Assembly: GCA_020226215.1 (NCBI GenBank)
Contig: CM035236.1
Coordinates: forward strand, 5,771,001-5,835,000
Direction: 5' to 3'
Source of the DNA: Sindora glabra
Lineage: Eukaryota; Streptophyta; Magnoliopsida; Fabales; Fabaceae
Length of the DNA: 64,000 nt
Shown: positions 24,441 to 37,050 of the stretch, in pieces
Layout: each line of letters starts with the position of its first letter
Position numbering within the stretch: the first letter of the stretch is position 1
Notes under the pieces: generated by a model
Seen by the model: the letters and a program-made list of their open reading frames with translations, nothing else
Database searches by the model: none
Told to the model about the DNA's origin: nothing
Program-made: the position numbers and the translations under genes

Positions 24441-26961
24441 ATTAAAGTTGCTTATGTTTTTTTTTTACTAGATTTAGATGGCAGAAGCTCCCACTACGAG
24501 TTGCGACTTTCAAAATTGTTAACAACTATAACATTTTTTTATTTTTAAGGCAACGTTCTAACCAATTTAATCTCAAAAAATTGAATATTTTATTATTAAA
24601 TTATATTTAATACATTAAAATCTATATTTTAAATTTTAATTTATTTATTTTGAAATTTAAAAAAAATTAATAATAAAATATTTAACTTCTTAAAAATCGA
24701 AACTCTTGCAACATTACTTTTATTTTTATTAATAAATTAACGTATCTCAAGATTAGTTTCTAATTCTTACGAACCCTTTTGACTAATCGGTTGCGGTCCC
24801 CTGGAGAGACAAAGGATATCATTAGGCGTAATTCAATCATGGCCGTTGAATTGTGTCTGTTTCTAATCTGACTGACGTGTCCAAGTGGCAGCTGACGCAG
24901 ATTTATGTGGATCTAGCCTTTTGCTAAAAAACTTAGAATTTGTTCCTTATAATTTAAAAAGATATAAATATAATATAACATAACATTTGTAAAATATATT
25001 GATACATATGAAGTTTCAATTTATTGTATTATTTTTTCTTAAATTAGTGATGAATAAGATTGATTTAAAAAATTTTAAACCCCAATCATATTATTGACAA
25101 ATCACTAATAATTTAGAATCATATTGCATCTGATTTACATATATGTAAAACTCTTTTACTTACAATGAGCCTATCAAGTTGAAATGCTTTCAATTTCTCC
25201 TAAAGTTCAAAAATTTCACAAGCCTTTTATAAAAATAAGTTAAACTAAATGTGGTTACAATTTTTAATGTTTTAAAAATTTTAGAGTATAATTTTAAATG
25301 TATATAGGTTCTATAAAATTGTCCTTATTCTTATTTAACAAAAAGGAGATATTTAATGCATTGAAAATTTTAAAAATATAAAATTTAAAGTATATTTATC
25401 TCATAAAATTAATATTTCAATAATAAAATTCATCATTAGTTTTCATTTTTTAATAATTGGAGTAGTTAAAACATTCGTGCAAAATTCAGAAATTAAGCCC
25501 TAAATAAAAAGAAAGCATAAAATTCTTAAAAGAATACCATTTAAACCGAAAATGGTTGATAATCATGATTTTCCTTTCCATTAAATGAGAGTAGATACAC
25601 ATTGTGACAAGATAATATGAGTATTTCTCTTTTGACTGTGTGCATACAAGGAAGGCAACTTGCCATTTTTTTTTTTTATGGTATAAACAACCTGCCAAAT
25701 TCTGAATCAAGTTGTAGTTTAGCAAATTGAAAAACAAGTTTAGTCTATTATTGGACAAGCAATAAATGGGTACCGTGAATCCGGCAGACAATAAAAAGGC
25801 ATTTTAAATTGAAGCATGTATCTTTGGCCACTAGCAATTGTCAATGACTTTATACAAATATAATTAATGATTTATTAATCTTTTTATTAATGAGTCAATG
25901 TGAATCTCATAGCAACATGTATCTTATCGTATAATATCTCTTGTTGAATTTAAAGATCAGCGCAGCTTTTATTTCATTACAAATTAAAAATTGCAAACTT
26001 GATTTTCCAATTCCATTCAGGATAGCTCCAACTTGTGCTTTCATTACAATTTTTTCTTTTTCTTTTTTTCTTTTTAAGTCATGAAAGGAAAAATGCTTAT
26101 CCCCACGCACCCAAAATTGTCAAAGCTCTAAAGCGATATTTATAATAGCCTAAAAATGTCACTTCATGAACTTCCAAGCTGGACCTGCAGATTGCTGACC
26201 TGGAATCCAACATGGCACGCCCTATGCAGCATTTGCAAGATGCCGTGTTTCTTTGATTACAAAACCTCTCTCATTTGAGTAATTCGCCTTTTTTTAAAGA
26301 ATAATTGGTATTTTCTTTCTTAAACTTCATTTCATTTAATATAACAACATTCAATAATACAACTGTAATTATATATAAAATCTGTATTCCAATTGACAAA
26401 ATCATAATTCAAGTATAGACAATTAAACTTGGACATAGTCAACTGTTATATACGAAGGATGAGGACAATAAAAAGGATGTCAAGTGACGATATTATAGTT
26501 CAGCTATAATGGACCGATTTCGATACACAATCTCGAGAAAATTGTATTTTCTTTTATAAAATTATATAAGTATTTACTATATTATCTGTAATGTTTTATA
26601 AAAATTTGTATAATTTTCAGAGAATTATACTGTTTAACATGATTTTATCCGATTTAAATTCGAATTAGTTCATGTTTAGTATGGTGTTTAGATATAGGAG
26701 AATTATATATGAAAAAAAATAAAAAGCTTGTAAAATAAATAATCATATTTTTAATATAAAAACACTTAAAATATTTATGAAAAAATTATAAATTTTATAA
26801 AAAAGTTATAAGAAACCATATAACTATTTTTATTTTGTTTCGGAAGTATTCAGGAAGAACCACTCTCATATCCAACCTTTGAAGAATGCCTCAATTTGGG
26901 AGAGAAGAACAATGACTTTTTTAACTTGATAAAAGAATTAAAAGGAAAAGTTAAATGCATA
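24441..26961. other. intergenic, upstream of the PP2C gene
   Basis: Mostly AT-rich. A second richer island at 24780-24915 holds, on the minus strand, CACTTGGACACGTCAGTCAG and TCAACGGCCATGATTG, both promoter-like. Another lies at 26160-26260. The minus-strand open frame at 25486-25791 has no ATG-led exon context or recognised domain and is not called. Confidence 0.5.
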
Positions 26962-26970
26962 TAAAAATAA

Positions 26971-27148
26971 GTTGCTTGCTACGGGTACGGGGGTTTCAAA
27001 TCCGGGGTGACGTTTCAAATTCGGGGTGATGTGGTACAATGCAAGTCATTGGATGAAATTATTAAGAATTTTGATAATCTTATCCAATGGTCCACAATGC
27101 ACTACGTCACCTCGGGTTTGAAACCCCCGGAGTACCGTAGAATTGGCC
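26971..27148. mobile_element. 178-bp foldback MITE with 9-bp target-site duplication
   Basis: Almost the whole element is an imperfect palindrome. The left arm CTACGGGTAC..GGGGGTTTCAAATCC pairs with the right arm, which reversed reads CTACGGTACTCCGGGGGTTTCAAACCC. The pairing continues through GGTGACG, TGCA and ATTGGATRA to a loop near 27067. The left arm also contains an internal duplication of TTTCAAATYCGGGGTGAYG. The flanks are identical TAAAAATAA nonamers (26962-26970 and 27149-27157), the duplication length typical of Mutator-type insertion. It has no coding capacity and lies about 325 bp upstream of the PP2C start, in its promoter region. Confidence 0.7.
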
Positions 27149-27443
27149 TAAAAATAAAAAAGTCCCATATTTACCTAATAAAAATATAATTTTAAAAAAT
27201 ATTTATAAGCAGACAACCGCCCACACACTCTCTCTCCAGGGGGCAGGTCAACCTTCCGAACCAAAACAATTGAAAATTAAAAAATGTAAAAATAACTCTC
27301 GCAGTCCTTTCTTTTTCTTCTGTTTTCTTTCGTTTTGCTCTCACAGCTCTTTCTTTTTTGGTGAATTTTTATTTTGGGGGTCCTTCTTCCCTCCCTTTCT
27401 TGGTTCCTCAAACTTTGCCGGAAAATCTTCTCAAGTTTCTTTC

Positions 27444-27473
27444 ATGCTAAACGGTGGCCCAAGTCAAATGTGA
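27444..27473 (+). promoter_or_regulatory. 9-codon uORF ending on the PP2C start codon
   Basis: In the leader of the PP2C gene an ATG at 27444 opens MLNGGPSQM and stops at TGA 27471-27473. The last codon before the stop is itself ATG, giving ATGTGATGG: a start-stop unit whose final A is the first base of the PP2C ATG. Termination and the main start thus overlap by one base. Such geometry can support reinitiation or repression by a stalled ribosome. Either effect here is inferred. Confidence 0.6.
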
Positions 27474-30400
27474 TGGGAAGTGGAGTTTCGAGCCTCTGTT
27501 CTTGCTTCAAACCGGTTAATCGGGCGACCGCCACACAACCCGACCAACCGGACGTGATCTTTGCCGCCACTGAACCCTTGGACGAAACCCTAGGCCATTC
27601 CTTCTGCTACGTCAGATCTTCTGCTCGCTTTCTTTCTCCCACCCATTCGGATCGCTTCGCCTCTCCCTCTAACTCGCTTCGATTTTCTCCCACCCACGAG
27701 TCCATTTCGAGAGCCCGACCTGATTTGCCCGAAACCGGGTTCAAAGCCATTTCCGGAGCTTCAGTCAGTGCCAACAGCTCCACTCCTAGAACCATTCTTC
27801 GGCTGGATGATGCCACTGATACCACTGTTATTGGGGGCAGTGTGAAGGGCAGTATTGTGAATGGGTTTGAAAGTACGTCGTCATTTAGTGCTCTCCCACT
27901 CCAACCAGTACCAAGAGGTGGCGACCCATCGGGTCCAGTGGAACGGGGCGGTTTCTTTCTCTCGGGTCCAATTGAGCGTGGTGCCCTTTCTGGGCCTCTT
28001 GATGCCAACGCCACCACGGACTCTGGAGCTGGGGTTCCTTTCTCGGCGCCTCTTGGGGGGCCTTATGTAAGAAGGAAGCGGAAGAAGGGTATGGCGGGGA
28101 TTCGGAAGGCATTCCATCGGAATCTTTCGGAGAAGAAGCGGCCGTGGGTTGTACCGGTGTTGAATTTTGTCGGAAGAAAGGAGCTTCCGGTGAATGAAGA
28201 GAAGCTAGAGGTGAAGAGTGAGAGTAATGTACATTGGGCGCTAGGTAAAGCAGGGGAGGATCGGGTCCACGTGGTTGTATCGGAAGAGCATGGGTGGTTA
28301 TTTGTTGGAATTTACGATGGCTTTAATGGCCCTGACGCGCCGGAATTTCTTATGGGTAATCTTTACCGCCAACTTTACAATGAGCTTCGGGGTTTATTTT
28401 GGGAAGTTGAAGACGCAGAGGGAACCAACCAACCGAGTGTATCTGCGGAAAATAATGCAGTACTTGGAGAGGAAACCGAGCCTTCAATGGGAAAATCCCG
28501 TGAAGATTTTAAAAATAATGTGGATATTTCAACCAGTGAAGATTCGAATGTTCATTCTGTCGATCGAGGATCGGTAAAGAGAGTAACTTTTCAAGCAGAG
28601 GGAACTGAAAGTAGGAGGCGTAGATTATGGGAATTCCTTGCCGAAGATGATCCTGAAGATGGGCTTGATCTTTCAGGGTCTGATAGATTTGCATTTTCAG
28701 TAGATGATGCGCTTAGCGTGAACAATGCGGGGTCAGCAGTTAGTAGAAGATGGCTGTTGTTATCGAAATTTAAGCATGGGTTATCGAAACACAAGGAGGA
28801 TCATGGTAGGAAATTGTTACCTTGGAACATTGGCACGGAGAATAAAGAGAAAGTTGAAGTAGAAAATCCAGCAGAAGAGAAGCTTGCTGTTGGTGGTAGG
28901 AAGAGGAAAGTTGGTCCTGTGGATCATGATTTGGTTTTAAGGGCAATGTCTCGGGCTCTTGAAACGACAGAACTTGCATATTTGGATATGACAGATAAGG
29001 TTATTAATACAAACCCGGAGCTGGCTTTGATGGGTTCATGTCTGTTAGTTGTTTTAATGAGGGATGAGGATGTGTACGTCATGAATGTAGGAGATAGCCG
29101 AGCCATTGTTGCACAGTATGAACCAAAAGAGGTTAATTCTAGTATGGAATTGGGGAGGAAGGGAGATAATGGGTCAAGCGCTGAGAACATAGTTGAGGAG
29201 TCCTCGGCCTTGGGTGAAAGGACGGTGAAGTTGGAGAACGAAGGTCCTGCTCAAGAAATGAGGTTGGTAGCATTGCAGCTGTCTACCGACCACAGCACTA
29301 GCATTGAAGAAGTAAGTTTAGTTTTGAATTCTTTTTGCCTTGTGGGCTTTTTTTCTCTCCACTCCACAAGACACTATTATTCCCCTGCACAATTATTTGT
29401 ATCAGCGCTTTGGATTTCTACACTGTGCCAGGATGAAAGACCCCACTCTATTTAATGCAAACTCTTATGCGATTTTTAATTCAGAAAATTCGAGTTCGTT
29501 TACGGGATACTTTTTTTTTTTTGGTGTTCATAGGATGAGGCTTTTGTTGATTAGTTCCTTACTTTCCTTTTGCAGTTATTAGTTGCTTTTGGATTTTTAC
29601 ATCAGTCAAGTTATGAAGCATCTTATCGCAGTTGTTGAAAAATTGGAATCATTGTTATGCAGGAAATCATTAGAATTAAGAATGAACATCCTGATGATAG
29701 CCAATGTATTGTCAATGATCGGGTGAAAGGGCGTCTAAAGGTCACTAGGGCATTTGGAGCCGGATTTTTGAAACAGGTAATTGGAAACAATTGATCCAGT
29801 AATTTAATGCACTTGTTAAGAATCTTTGTAGTGTGCGTCAGAAATTACTTATATTTCCATGTTGATTTTTTGTTTTTTGTGAATGAAGAGTAGATTTTCA
29901 TCCTGTTCAATGTGATCCTTAGTTATGCATATGTATATATTACTGTCTGAACTGACAGAGATCTGGGTAAACAGATGGGCGAACATATCCATATGCATAC
30001 ATTCCCTGGTGTTACAAGTGAATGGACATTCTATTGGTCATATCCTTTTGTTTTATTATCCTCCAATTTCAAGTATCTAGTCAATTAAATAAAAAATTTG
30101 AGGTGTAAAATGTCAAAGTTATGAACATGTTAATAGGTCAAATTCAGATTGAAGTAGAATCATCTGTCGCAATGTAAAACTCTTCATCTCTGCCCAAAGA
30201 AAGAGCTTTGAAACTCTCTGCATGAATTCATACTTTATTAGAAGCTCTGGTTTCTTAAATACTATGACACTCCAGAAGTAACCTTATAGATGTGAACTGT
30301 ATAGTATCCCATCCTTTGGACCTCATTCTTGCTGTATGCTGCAAATTGATGCAAAAGAGACACTATAATTGTTTGATAGTACAGTTACAAAGTTTCCCAT

Positions 30401-31712
30401 TCTTTCTGTACACATGGAATTAATGCAAAGAGAAGATCAAAACAGGTGTATGAGATTCTAATATGCTCTGAGTAAATGAAGCTTCTTAGAGAGAGAGAGA
30501 GAGAGAGACTCAAAGGCATGTAGGAGACTCTACTTATGGGAGTCTCACATGTCCCATCATTTTAATTGTGTGTCTATCTATCTTCATTGGAGTAAGAATC
30601 GTTATATGCCCATGGTGTATATTAGAATTTTTCTATTTCTATATTGCGGTACTTTTTTTTTTAAGATAATCAGTGGTATATTATAGTCCTGCTAAAGTTG
30701 CATGCAGACAAATTGAACAACTCCTATGTGTCTCATTGTCCTATTCCGTGTGTTTGCTGATTCAAAGTGATATACAGGTTTTAGGTGGGGCAAATTTCAG
30801 GTCTGGCCATTGAAGTGGGCTGTGCTTATTATCAACATTATCATTTTTCTGGTTATACTGCATTGATCTATTCTCATTCACACATACTGCTAAACACGTT
30901 TTTGCATGTTTGTAATCCCTCTCTTTTTTGGCTGCATTCAATTTTTAAATATTTTGCACAAATTTACACTTACATAATTGTATGATTTGCATGGTGCTGC
31001 AGCCGAAATGGAATGATGCTTTACTAGAGATGTTTCGTAATCATTATATTGGCACTGCTCCGTACATATCATGTTGTCCTTCCTTACGTCATCATAGATT
31101 ATGCCAAAGAGATCAGTTTTTGATCCTCTCATCCGATGGGTTATATCAATATCTAAGCAATCAAGAAGTGGTTTCTCAAGTTGAGGGCTTTATGGATAAG
31201 TTTCCAGAGGGAGATCCTGCCCAACATTTGATAGAGGAGCTTCTCCTTCGTGCAGCCAAGAAAGCTGGTAAAGAAGTCTTCTGACCTTGTGTATATTTCT
31301 TTTCATTTCGCAGTCATGGCAGGCATCTAGATTATATTGAAATGCTTCCCTTTATCTTTTGGTTGGGCTTTGGGTGATGCTGTTCTATAAGCTTATCTGA
31401 ACGAAGTGAATGAAATGAGACGAGTCCATTTGCCAATTACCTGTTTGCATTTAGTCATTTACTTAAACAGCTAAACATAGGTGCATACAGACAAACTTGA
31501 TCTCTAAATGTGATGAGAATTCTAAATGCAGTGTTGTCAATTACAGTAATATGGCTTGCATTTATTGAGTACTGATTTTGCATTCAACTGTTGCAGGAAT
31601 GGATTTCCATGAGTTGCTGGATATCCCGCAAGGCGATAGGAGGAAATATCATGATGATGTTACTGTGATGGTGATATCGCTTGAAGGAAGAATCTGGAAA
31701 TCATCCGGGTAG
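27473..31712 (+). CDS. PLL1: POLTERGEIST/PLL1-type protein phosphatase 2C
   Basis: POL and PLL1 are membrane-bound Mg/Mn-dependent Ser/Thr phosphatases acting downstream of CLAVATA-type receptors in stem-cell and vascular patterning. There are four exons, 27473-29311, 29663-29776, 31003-31267 and 31597-31712, giving 777 residues. The start MGSGVSSLCSCF carries the N-myristoylation Gly2 and nearby Cys residues for palmitoylation, as known for POL/PLL1. The N-terminal half has the family blocks EPLDETLGHSFCYV, FKAISGASVSAN and SGPIERG..SGPLD. The phosphatase domain starts near residue 255 (WALGKAGEDRV), with IYDGFNGPDAPEF (Asp282), VGDSRA (539-544), VKGRLKVTRAFGAGFLKQ, LILSSDGLYQYLS and YHDDVTVMVISLEG. 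An acidic insertion of about 180 residues separates the first two catalytic blocks, as in this clade. No in-frame ATG lies upstream. Assignment to PLL1 rather than POL itself is a close call. Confidence 0.93.
30488..30508. repeat. (AG)n microsatellite in PP2C intron 2
   Basis: A short uninterrupted AG run lies inside the 1226-bp second intron of the PP2C gene. Confidence 0.85.
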
Positions 31713-34700
31713 TATATGTCAGACCTTCATATACCAGCTTGTTAACTCTGGGAAAATGGGATTAAAGAAATTTTCACTTGCACTTGCCTCCTTAACAGCA
31801 CCAAAGTTTCACTGCTGGTCCACTTTTCGTGGGTCTCTGGTGATTTTTCTGGCCTGGCAACATAAAGGTATAGATAGATAGAGAATTCTCTGATAGAATG
31901 TCAGTAAGCCACAGTTAGATTCATCCACAATTAGGAGATGCAAAAGGCAGTTGGATGTCATCAAAGACCTGGAATATTGCAGACGGCTTTTTGGGATATC
32001 TCCCTTGGGAAGCAAAGCTAAGTCTCGTTAACTGCTTTTTTGTTCCGTAGTCTTTTTCTTAAACCTCGATTTATAGAGATGAAAAATGGTAGAAATTTTG
32101 CACAGCGGAGGCTCTTTAGTTGCATTCATTTCCTTTTCTTATTTTCATTCTCTGATGGAATCAGAAGAATGAGGGTGTACATTGGTGGGATACAAATGTT
32201 CTTAATTGAACTTGGAACATTTCCTAGTCAGAAGCAGGCATCTGTAATTGAGGGTGGGTTGCCACCATTGCGGATTAACGTCATTCTGAATTTGAGATCT
32301 CTGTCAATTCAGTTATTGCATTCAAGTTGTACTTCATTTATTTCTTATCTGCTGCATTAGATTTTTTTATTTGTTACATCAGAATATCAATAATGCATTT
32401 TTTTTTGGGTGTAATTTTATCCCTAATATTTCTTTTAAATATTCGACTACAAAACAAACTAAATGATTTTTAATAAAGGATAATATAGTAAAAACACAAC
32501 TGTTTGCTCTCATGATTGGGTAGCCGCGAGCAGATTGAAGTTTAACAGAAAAGCTCTCGGCTTGTGTGCTGTGGAGCTGTTGCCGGTCCTTGACAGAGGA
32601 GATGCCAATCGTATCTTCGGTCTGAGACGGCTACTTTGCTTGCTCAAGCCTGCCTAACTTGACACTATCACTTTTTTCGGTGTTTTCTTAATCATCCTAC
32701 GGCATGTATCTGGAGTTCAAGTTGAGACTGTTTTGCAAAGTTTTAGGTGGTGTTTAGATTGCAAAATTTTACATTTGAATTTTTATATAATTAGTTATAA
32801 TAAATGAGTAATTTTTCTATTATTGATAAGAAACTTTTGTTTTCTTTAAAAAGAAAATAAGAGAGAAAGAAGAAAAATAATATTTTTTAAATTTAAATTG
32901 AAAAGAAAATGAAAATTTTAAATTTTTAAATAATTAAAATATGATAATATATTATCTTTAAATCTTTCTTCATTCAAATAAGAAAAGAAATTAAGTATTT
33001 ATTTATTTTATCAATAAATATTTTTTTATAAAAAATACTATTTATATATATTTATAAAAGGATGATATATTATTTATATTGATTAAAAAAATATAAAAAT
33101 TTGAAAATAGAAAAAATTAAATTTTAATTTAATTCTTAAATAAGTTAGCAAATTAATATTTTGAATCAATCCTAATCTATTAATTATTCAAATTATATGA
33201 ATTAATTTGTTTATAATCTAAATTCGTATAATCTCAATTAAAATTTATATAAAATATTTCATATTTATATTAGATTATTATTAGTTTTCAATGTTATATT
33301 TCAAATTAAAATATATATGTAGATATTTTAAATATGTTATCATTTTAATATAAAATTTTAATTAAATTAATTATATGTTATATTTTTATAAAATTATTTA
33401 AAAATTAAAATTAAAATTTATTTATTTAAAATTTATTAATATTTTTATATTAAAATTTAAGAATTATATTTCAAATTAAATACATATAAATCAGAATCTA
33501 GTTAATGTTTTATAACTTATTTCTAATATCTAGAATGTTAAAAATTATTATTTATAAAATTAAATGAATAATTTTAAAATAAATATAAAAAATCATATTT
33601 CAACACCTTATAACTTTTTTTTATTATATATAAATTATTTTTATGTTAACAATAAAAAATTAATAAATATCTATATTAGGCACGAGTTAAAATATTAATT
33701 AAATTAATTAAAATAACAAGTCTAGATTACCGTCTAACATAATTTTAGATGAGTTATATCATATTTTCAAGCGAACTCAAGAATTGTGACTTAGGGTTAG
33801 AAGTTAATTAATATTAAATTACATTTTAATTTTATATATAGTAAAAAATTATTTAGAGAATTATAATTTTTTAATAATTTTGATTTAAAATATTATAATA
33901 TTTTATAAATTAAAAATAAAAATTATGAAACTTTAAATAAAATTATAAAAATTTATTTTTAAAAATTGTAACACAAATTATTGATACTTTTAAAGTTAGA
34001 ATTTATAAATTATTTATTTATTTTTTAATTATTTAATATAATTATTTTTATTATCATGAAAAAATTTAAAATGAAAAAATTTCAAACTAAATTAGAATGG
34101 GAATATAAAAATGATCATTTTTTACTTATTTAATGTAATTATACTTATTATCATAAAAAAATTAAAAATGAGAATATAAGTTAAAATTAAAAAATAAAAA
34201 TAAAAAACTTTTAGAAAAAATAAGGGCATAAAAAATGGAAGTTAAATTATTTTTTTACTTTAGTATAAACATTCCCATAAAATGAGAATTTAAAATACTC
34301 ACTTCTCTTTATGGAAATATTTAGGGAAAAAAATTAAATTCTAAAATATTACTGGAAATATTACATTCTTGAATAAATTTTTTAAAATTTTGAATCAAAT
34401 ATGAAAATATAATATTTTTATAAAATATTTCTAAAAATATACAAAATATTTCGCAGATCAAATGTCCTCTTAGAGTCAATTGTGCTCATGTTCAGTAATT
34501 CATATTACATGCCATTTGAATGTTTTGCAACTTTTCTGAGAATGAAGGAACTTCGAATCAATTGTGACTAAAATTATTTGAAAACTATTTGTTATGTTCT
34601 TTAAACAGCTCATAAGAAATACAATTGCAAGACAAATGTGTTATAGAATATTCATTAAAATAGAAGGAGGCACATATAATAATACTATACTTATGTAGCA

Positions 34701-34739
34701 GGATGACTATGGAAAACAAAAAGATAGCCTTCCATCTCA
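31713..34739. other. PP2C 3' region and AT-rich intergenic DNA
   Basis: About 31713-32400 probably holds the PP2C 3' UTR. The stretch 32510-32740 is an isolated richer island (GGGTAGCCGCGAGCAG, GTTGCCGGTCCTTGACAG) with no usable frame. The stretch 32755-33060 is another copy of the AT-rich interspersed family also seen in the KAO intron. From 33.06 to 34.45 kb the sequence is extremely AT-rich with no feature. The last 300 bp is presumably the SufD 3' UTR on the minus strand. Confidence 0.5.
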
Positions 34740-37050
34740 CTATTGAGGAGCTGGATCCAGTAACTCTTTAATCTGACTTCGTACTCTGTCCCTAATGGAA
34801 GAATAAGGCAACCTATTTATCACCTCTTCTCCAAAGGCAAAAACTAAAACCCTTCTAGCTGTATTTATGTCAATTCCCCGCGCTCTGAAGTACATGAGTT
34901 GCGATTCTTCTAGGTCACTTATGGCAGCTCCATGCGAGCACCTGACATCATCAGCCACAATCTGAAGATTTGGCTTCACATTTACAGTGGCACGAGGTTC
35001 CAAGAGAAGGCTTCTTGTTAATTGCCCGGCATCTGTCTGCTGAGCATACCTACGCGTCAAAGGTGTGCGTATTTTCATATTACTAGTTTCAATCTGATAT
35101 ATACATATACATATATATATATATATATATGCGTTCTTTCCTTATTCAATCACTAATGTGTTCATGTGCAAGCGTCCATATAGTTCGCAGAATTCAAGAA
35201 ATCAGATCAATTGCCATCACATCACAGCGTAGGTATAGAGCTGAATTACCTATTGACCTTTATATTGCCATCAAATACAGCTTGTCCCTGTGAGTGAGTC
35301 ACAATGCACTTGTGAAGTTGGCGGGAATAGCCTCGGGGGTGGTCCAATACAAGTTTACTATGCAGATCTTGTGTTTGATCAGCAACAGACAAGTGTAAAG
35401 TTGATAAATCTGTCACAGTGTCTGGGCCTGACTGTTGAATATGTAGATTGTGCCTCCCCAATTTTCCTCCTGTGCTGATCTCTGTCAACTCATAAGTACT
35501 GGATGATTCCTGCAAAGAATCTAAGTCAATGAGAATTCCTGTCATCAAATTATTTCTCTATTCTATAACTTCTCACCAAGACCAAAGAAGAAATTCCTCT
35601 ATTTGGAAGTGCTCGGTTCCAGATTTCTCGCTCTCCCTCACCCACTTTTCTTTTTATTTATGAGAAGTGTCTAGTATCTTGAACCACATACAGGTGAGTA
35701 CAGCAAATTATCAGAATTTCATACGTAGTAGCATTAGCATTTAGCACCTATAAATTTTGATTAAATGTGACATAAATATATACTGCACTACAGCTTATAT
35801 CATTCTTCCACAACAAGTCTCGAATAAAAGGTTTACATTTTCCTTTGATACTTAGCATACAAGCTAGAGTCACTGGTCTAGGCTTCTCATTTTTTTTTCT
35901 TTTAAAAAACTTATAGCAAGATCTAGGTGCATGTTTTTAAATCCAGAACTTTGGCTAGTGTTCCATTATCTTATAAATTCATTTTCATTTTCTTCAGCCT
36001 ATGGTCCAAAAATGACATTAAAGCCTAATCAATTCCATAGACTAAACCAACTAAATCCTGCTCAACAAGTAGGAGACATCAAAGAAGGAACGATCTCGCA
36101 CAAAATAATGATAAAACAAAACGACAAGAGTGATTGTTTACCTGCTGAACTGAGGTCCATTTTATATGGGCTGCACTCGAGGACTGACTCTGAACATAAG
36201 AATGTCTAACTTTTCCACCTTCTTTAATCACAGCCTCCAAAGCTGAATTTGTCCAATAACACTTGTTCCCATCTGTTGTCGAAAATTCCTCAATTACATC
36301 AACCTCTCCACCCTTCTCCACCAACAAAAGCACCCTCGGATTCGAGACATGCATTGCATTTGAACCCTCTTTGTCCCCTTCAATTGAAAAGTACGCTAAA
36401 TGGATCGGATTTTCGACCCGGCAACCCTCCGGCACATAGATCACTGTCACGTCAGGAGCTCCCACGCCATTGATTGACCAAAACAAGTCTCCACCATCCA
36501 AATTATAAACAAATCCCGACACTTTTTCCATTATACTCGTCGAATTGAGCTCCATCAAGCTACCAACGTAAACCCCCTTTGGCAGCTCTGACAAATTCGA
36601 CATAGATTGCACTAAGTGGCCATCGACGATTAGAAGATACGGGAACTGGGTATTAACAGAAATTCCCAACATGCGAGAAGGGTCTGGAAGTTTCGAAGCG
36701 GGGCGAATTTCTGAGTGCCTGATGAAGGAGATGTCGGTGAAGCGAAAAGGCTCGTCTTTGCGAGAAGGCCATGGGGTTGAGAGAAGGGATTCAGAGGATG
36801 AATCTCTGAGCTTTTGGAGAGGAAAGGGCGGTGCAGAAGATGAGGCGAGAGAATCTTCAAGGGTTTCAGCGAGTTCAAGTACAAAGGGATCTGAAGTGAT
36901 GGCTTGTGATCCTAAGGAGGACTTGACTAAGACTCTGTTTTTGGCATTGGTTTTGCGATGGCCCAGGAATTTGTAAGTTCTGGAATTGGATGCTGAGAAT
37001 GAATGCAGAGGGCATTTGTAAACTGGGGATGTAAAGACTAGAGCACTCAT
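34740..37050 (-). CDS. SUFD: plastid Fe-S assembly protein SufD (ABCI7/NAP6)
   Basis: SufD is a scaffold subunit of the plastid SufBCD complex, which builds Fe-S clusters for ferredoxin, photosystem I and other plastid proteins. There are three exons on the minus strand, 36142-37050, 35250-35509 and 34740-35049, giving 492 residues. The first 50 or so residues are Ser-, Lys- and Arg-rich and lack acidic residues, as in a chloroplast transit peptide. The beta-helix core includes VIYVPEGCRVENPIHL and LLLVEKGGEVDVIEEF. The signature DDVRCSHGAAISDLEESQLM near the C-terminus is the most conserved SufB/SufD segment. A 25-codon uORF (37082-37159) precedes the start. The first 376 coding bases and 273 bp of upstream DNA belong to a perfect tandem duplication, so the original distal promoter now lies 649 bp further away. 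The coding sequence itself is intact. Confidence 0.95.
35110..35130. repeat. (AT)n microsatellite in SufD intron 2
   Basis: A short AT run lies inside the intron between the second and third SufD exons. Confidence 0.85.

Noticed and set aside
25486..25791. 101-codon minus-strand frame
   Set aside because: It is in AT-rich DNA, has no recognised domain or exon borders, and has repeat-like composition.
26979..27030. tRNA-like B box (GGTTTCAAATCC) suggesting a SINE
   Set aside because: The word has an extra T, no A box stands at the right distance, and the palindrome with a 9-bp duplication explains the sequence better.
27374..27472. N-terminal extension of the PP2C by 33 in-frame codons
   Set aside because: It begins at a TTG codon, there is no upstream in-frame ATG, and starting at 27473 gives the expected MGSG myristoylation signal.
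27607..28117. Long minus-strand frames opposite the PP2C first exon
   Set aside because: They are shadows of a GC-richer coding exon; the plus strand has clear family motifs and the minus frames have none.
33060..34450. Possible replication origin or matrix attachment region because of extreme AT content
   Set aside because: AT richness alone is common here; no specific motif supports such a call.
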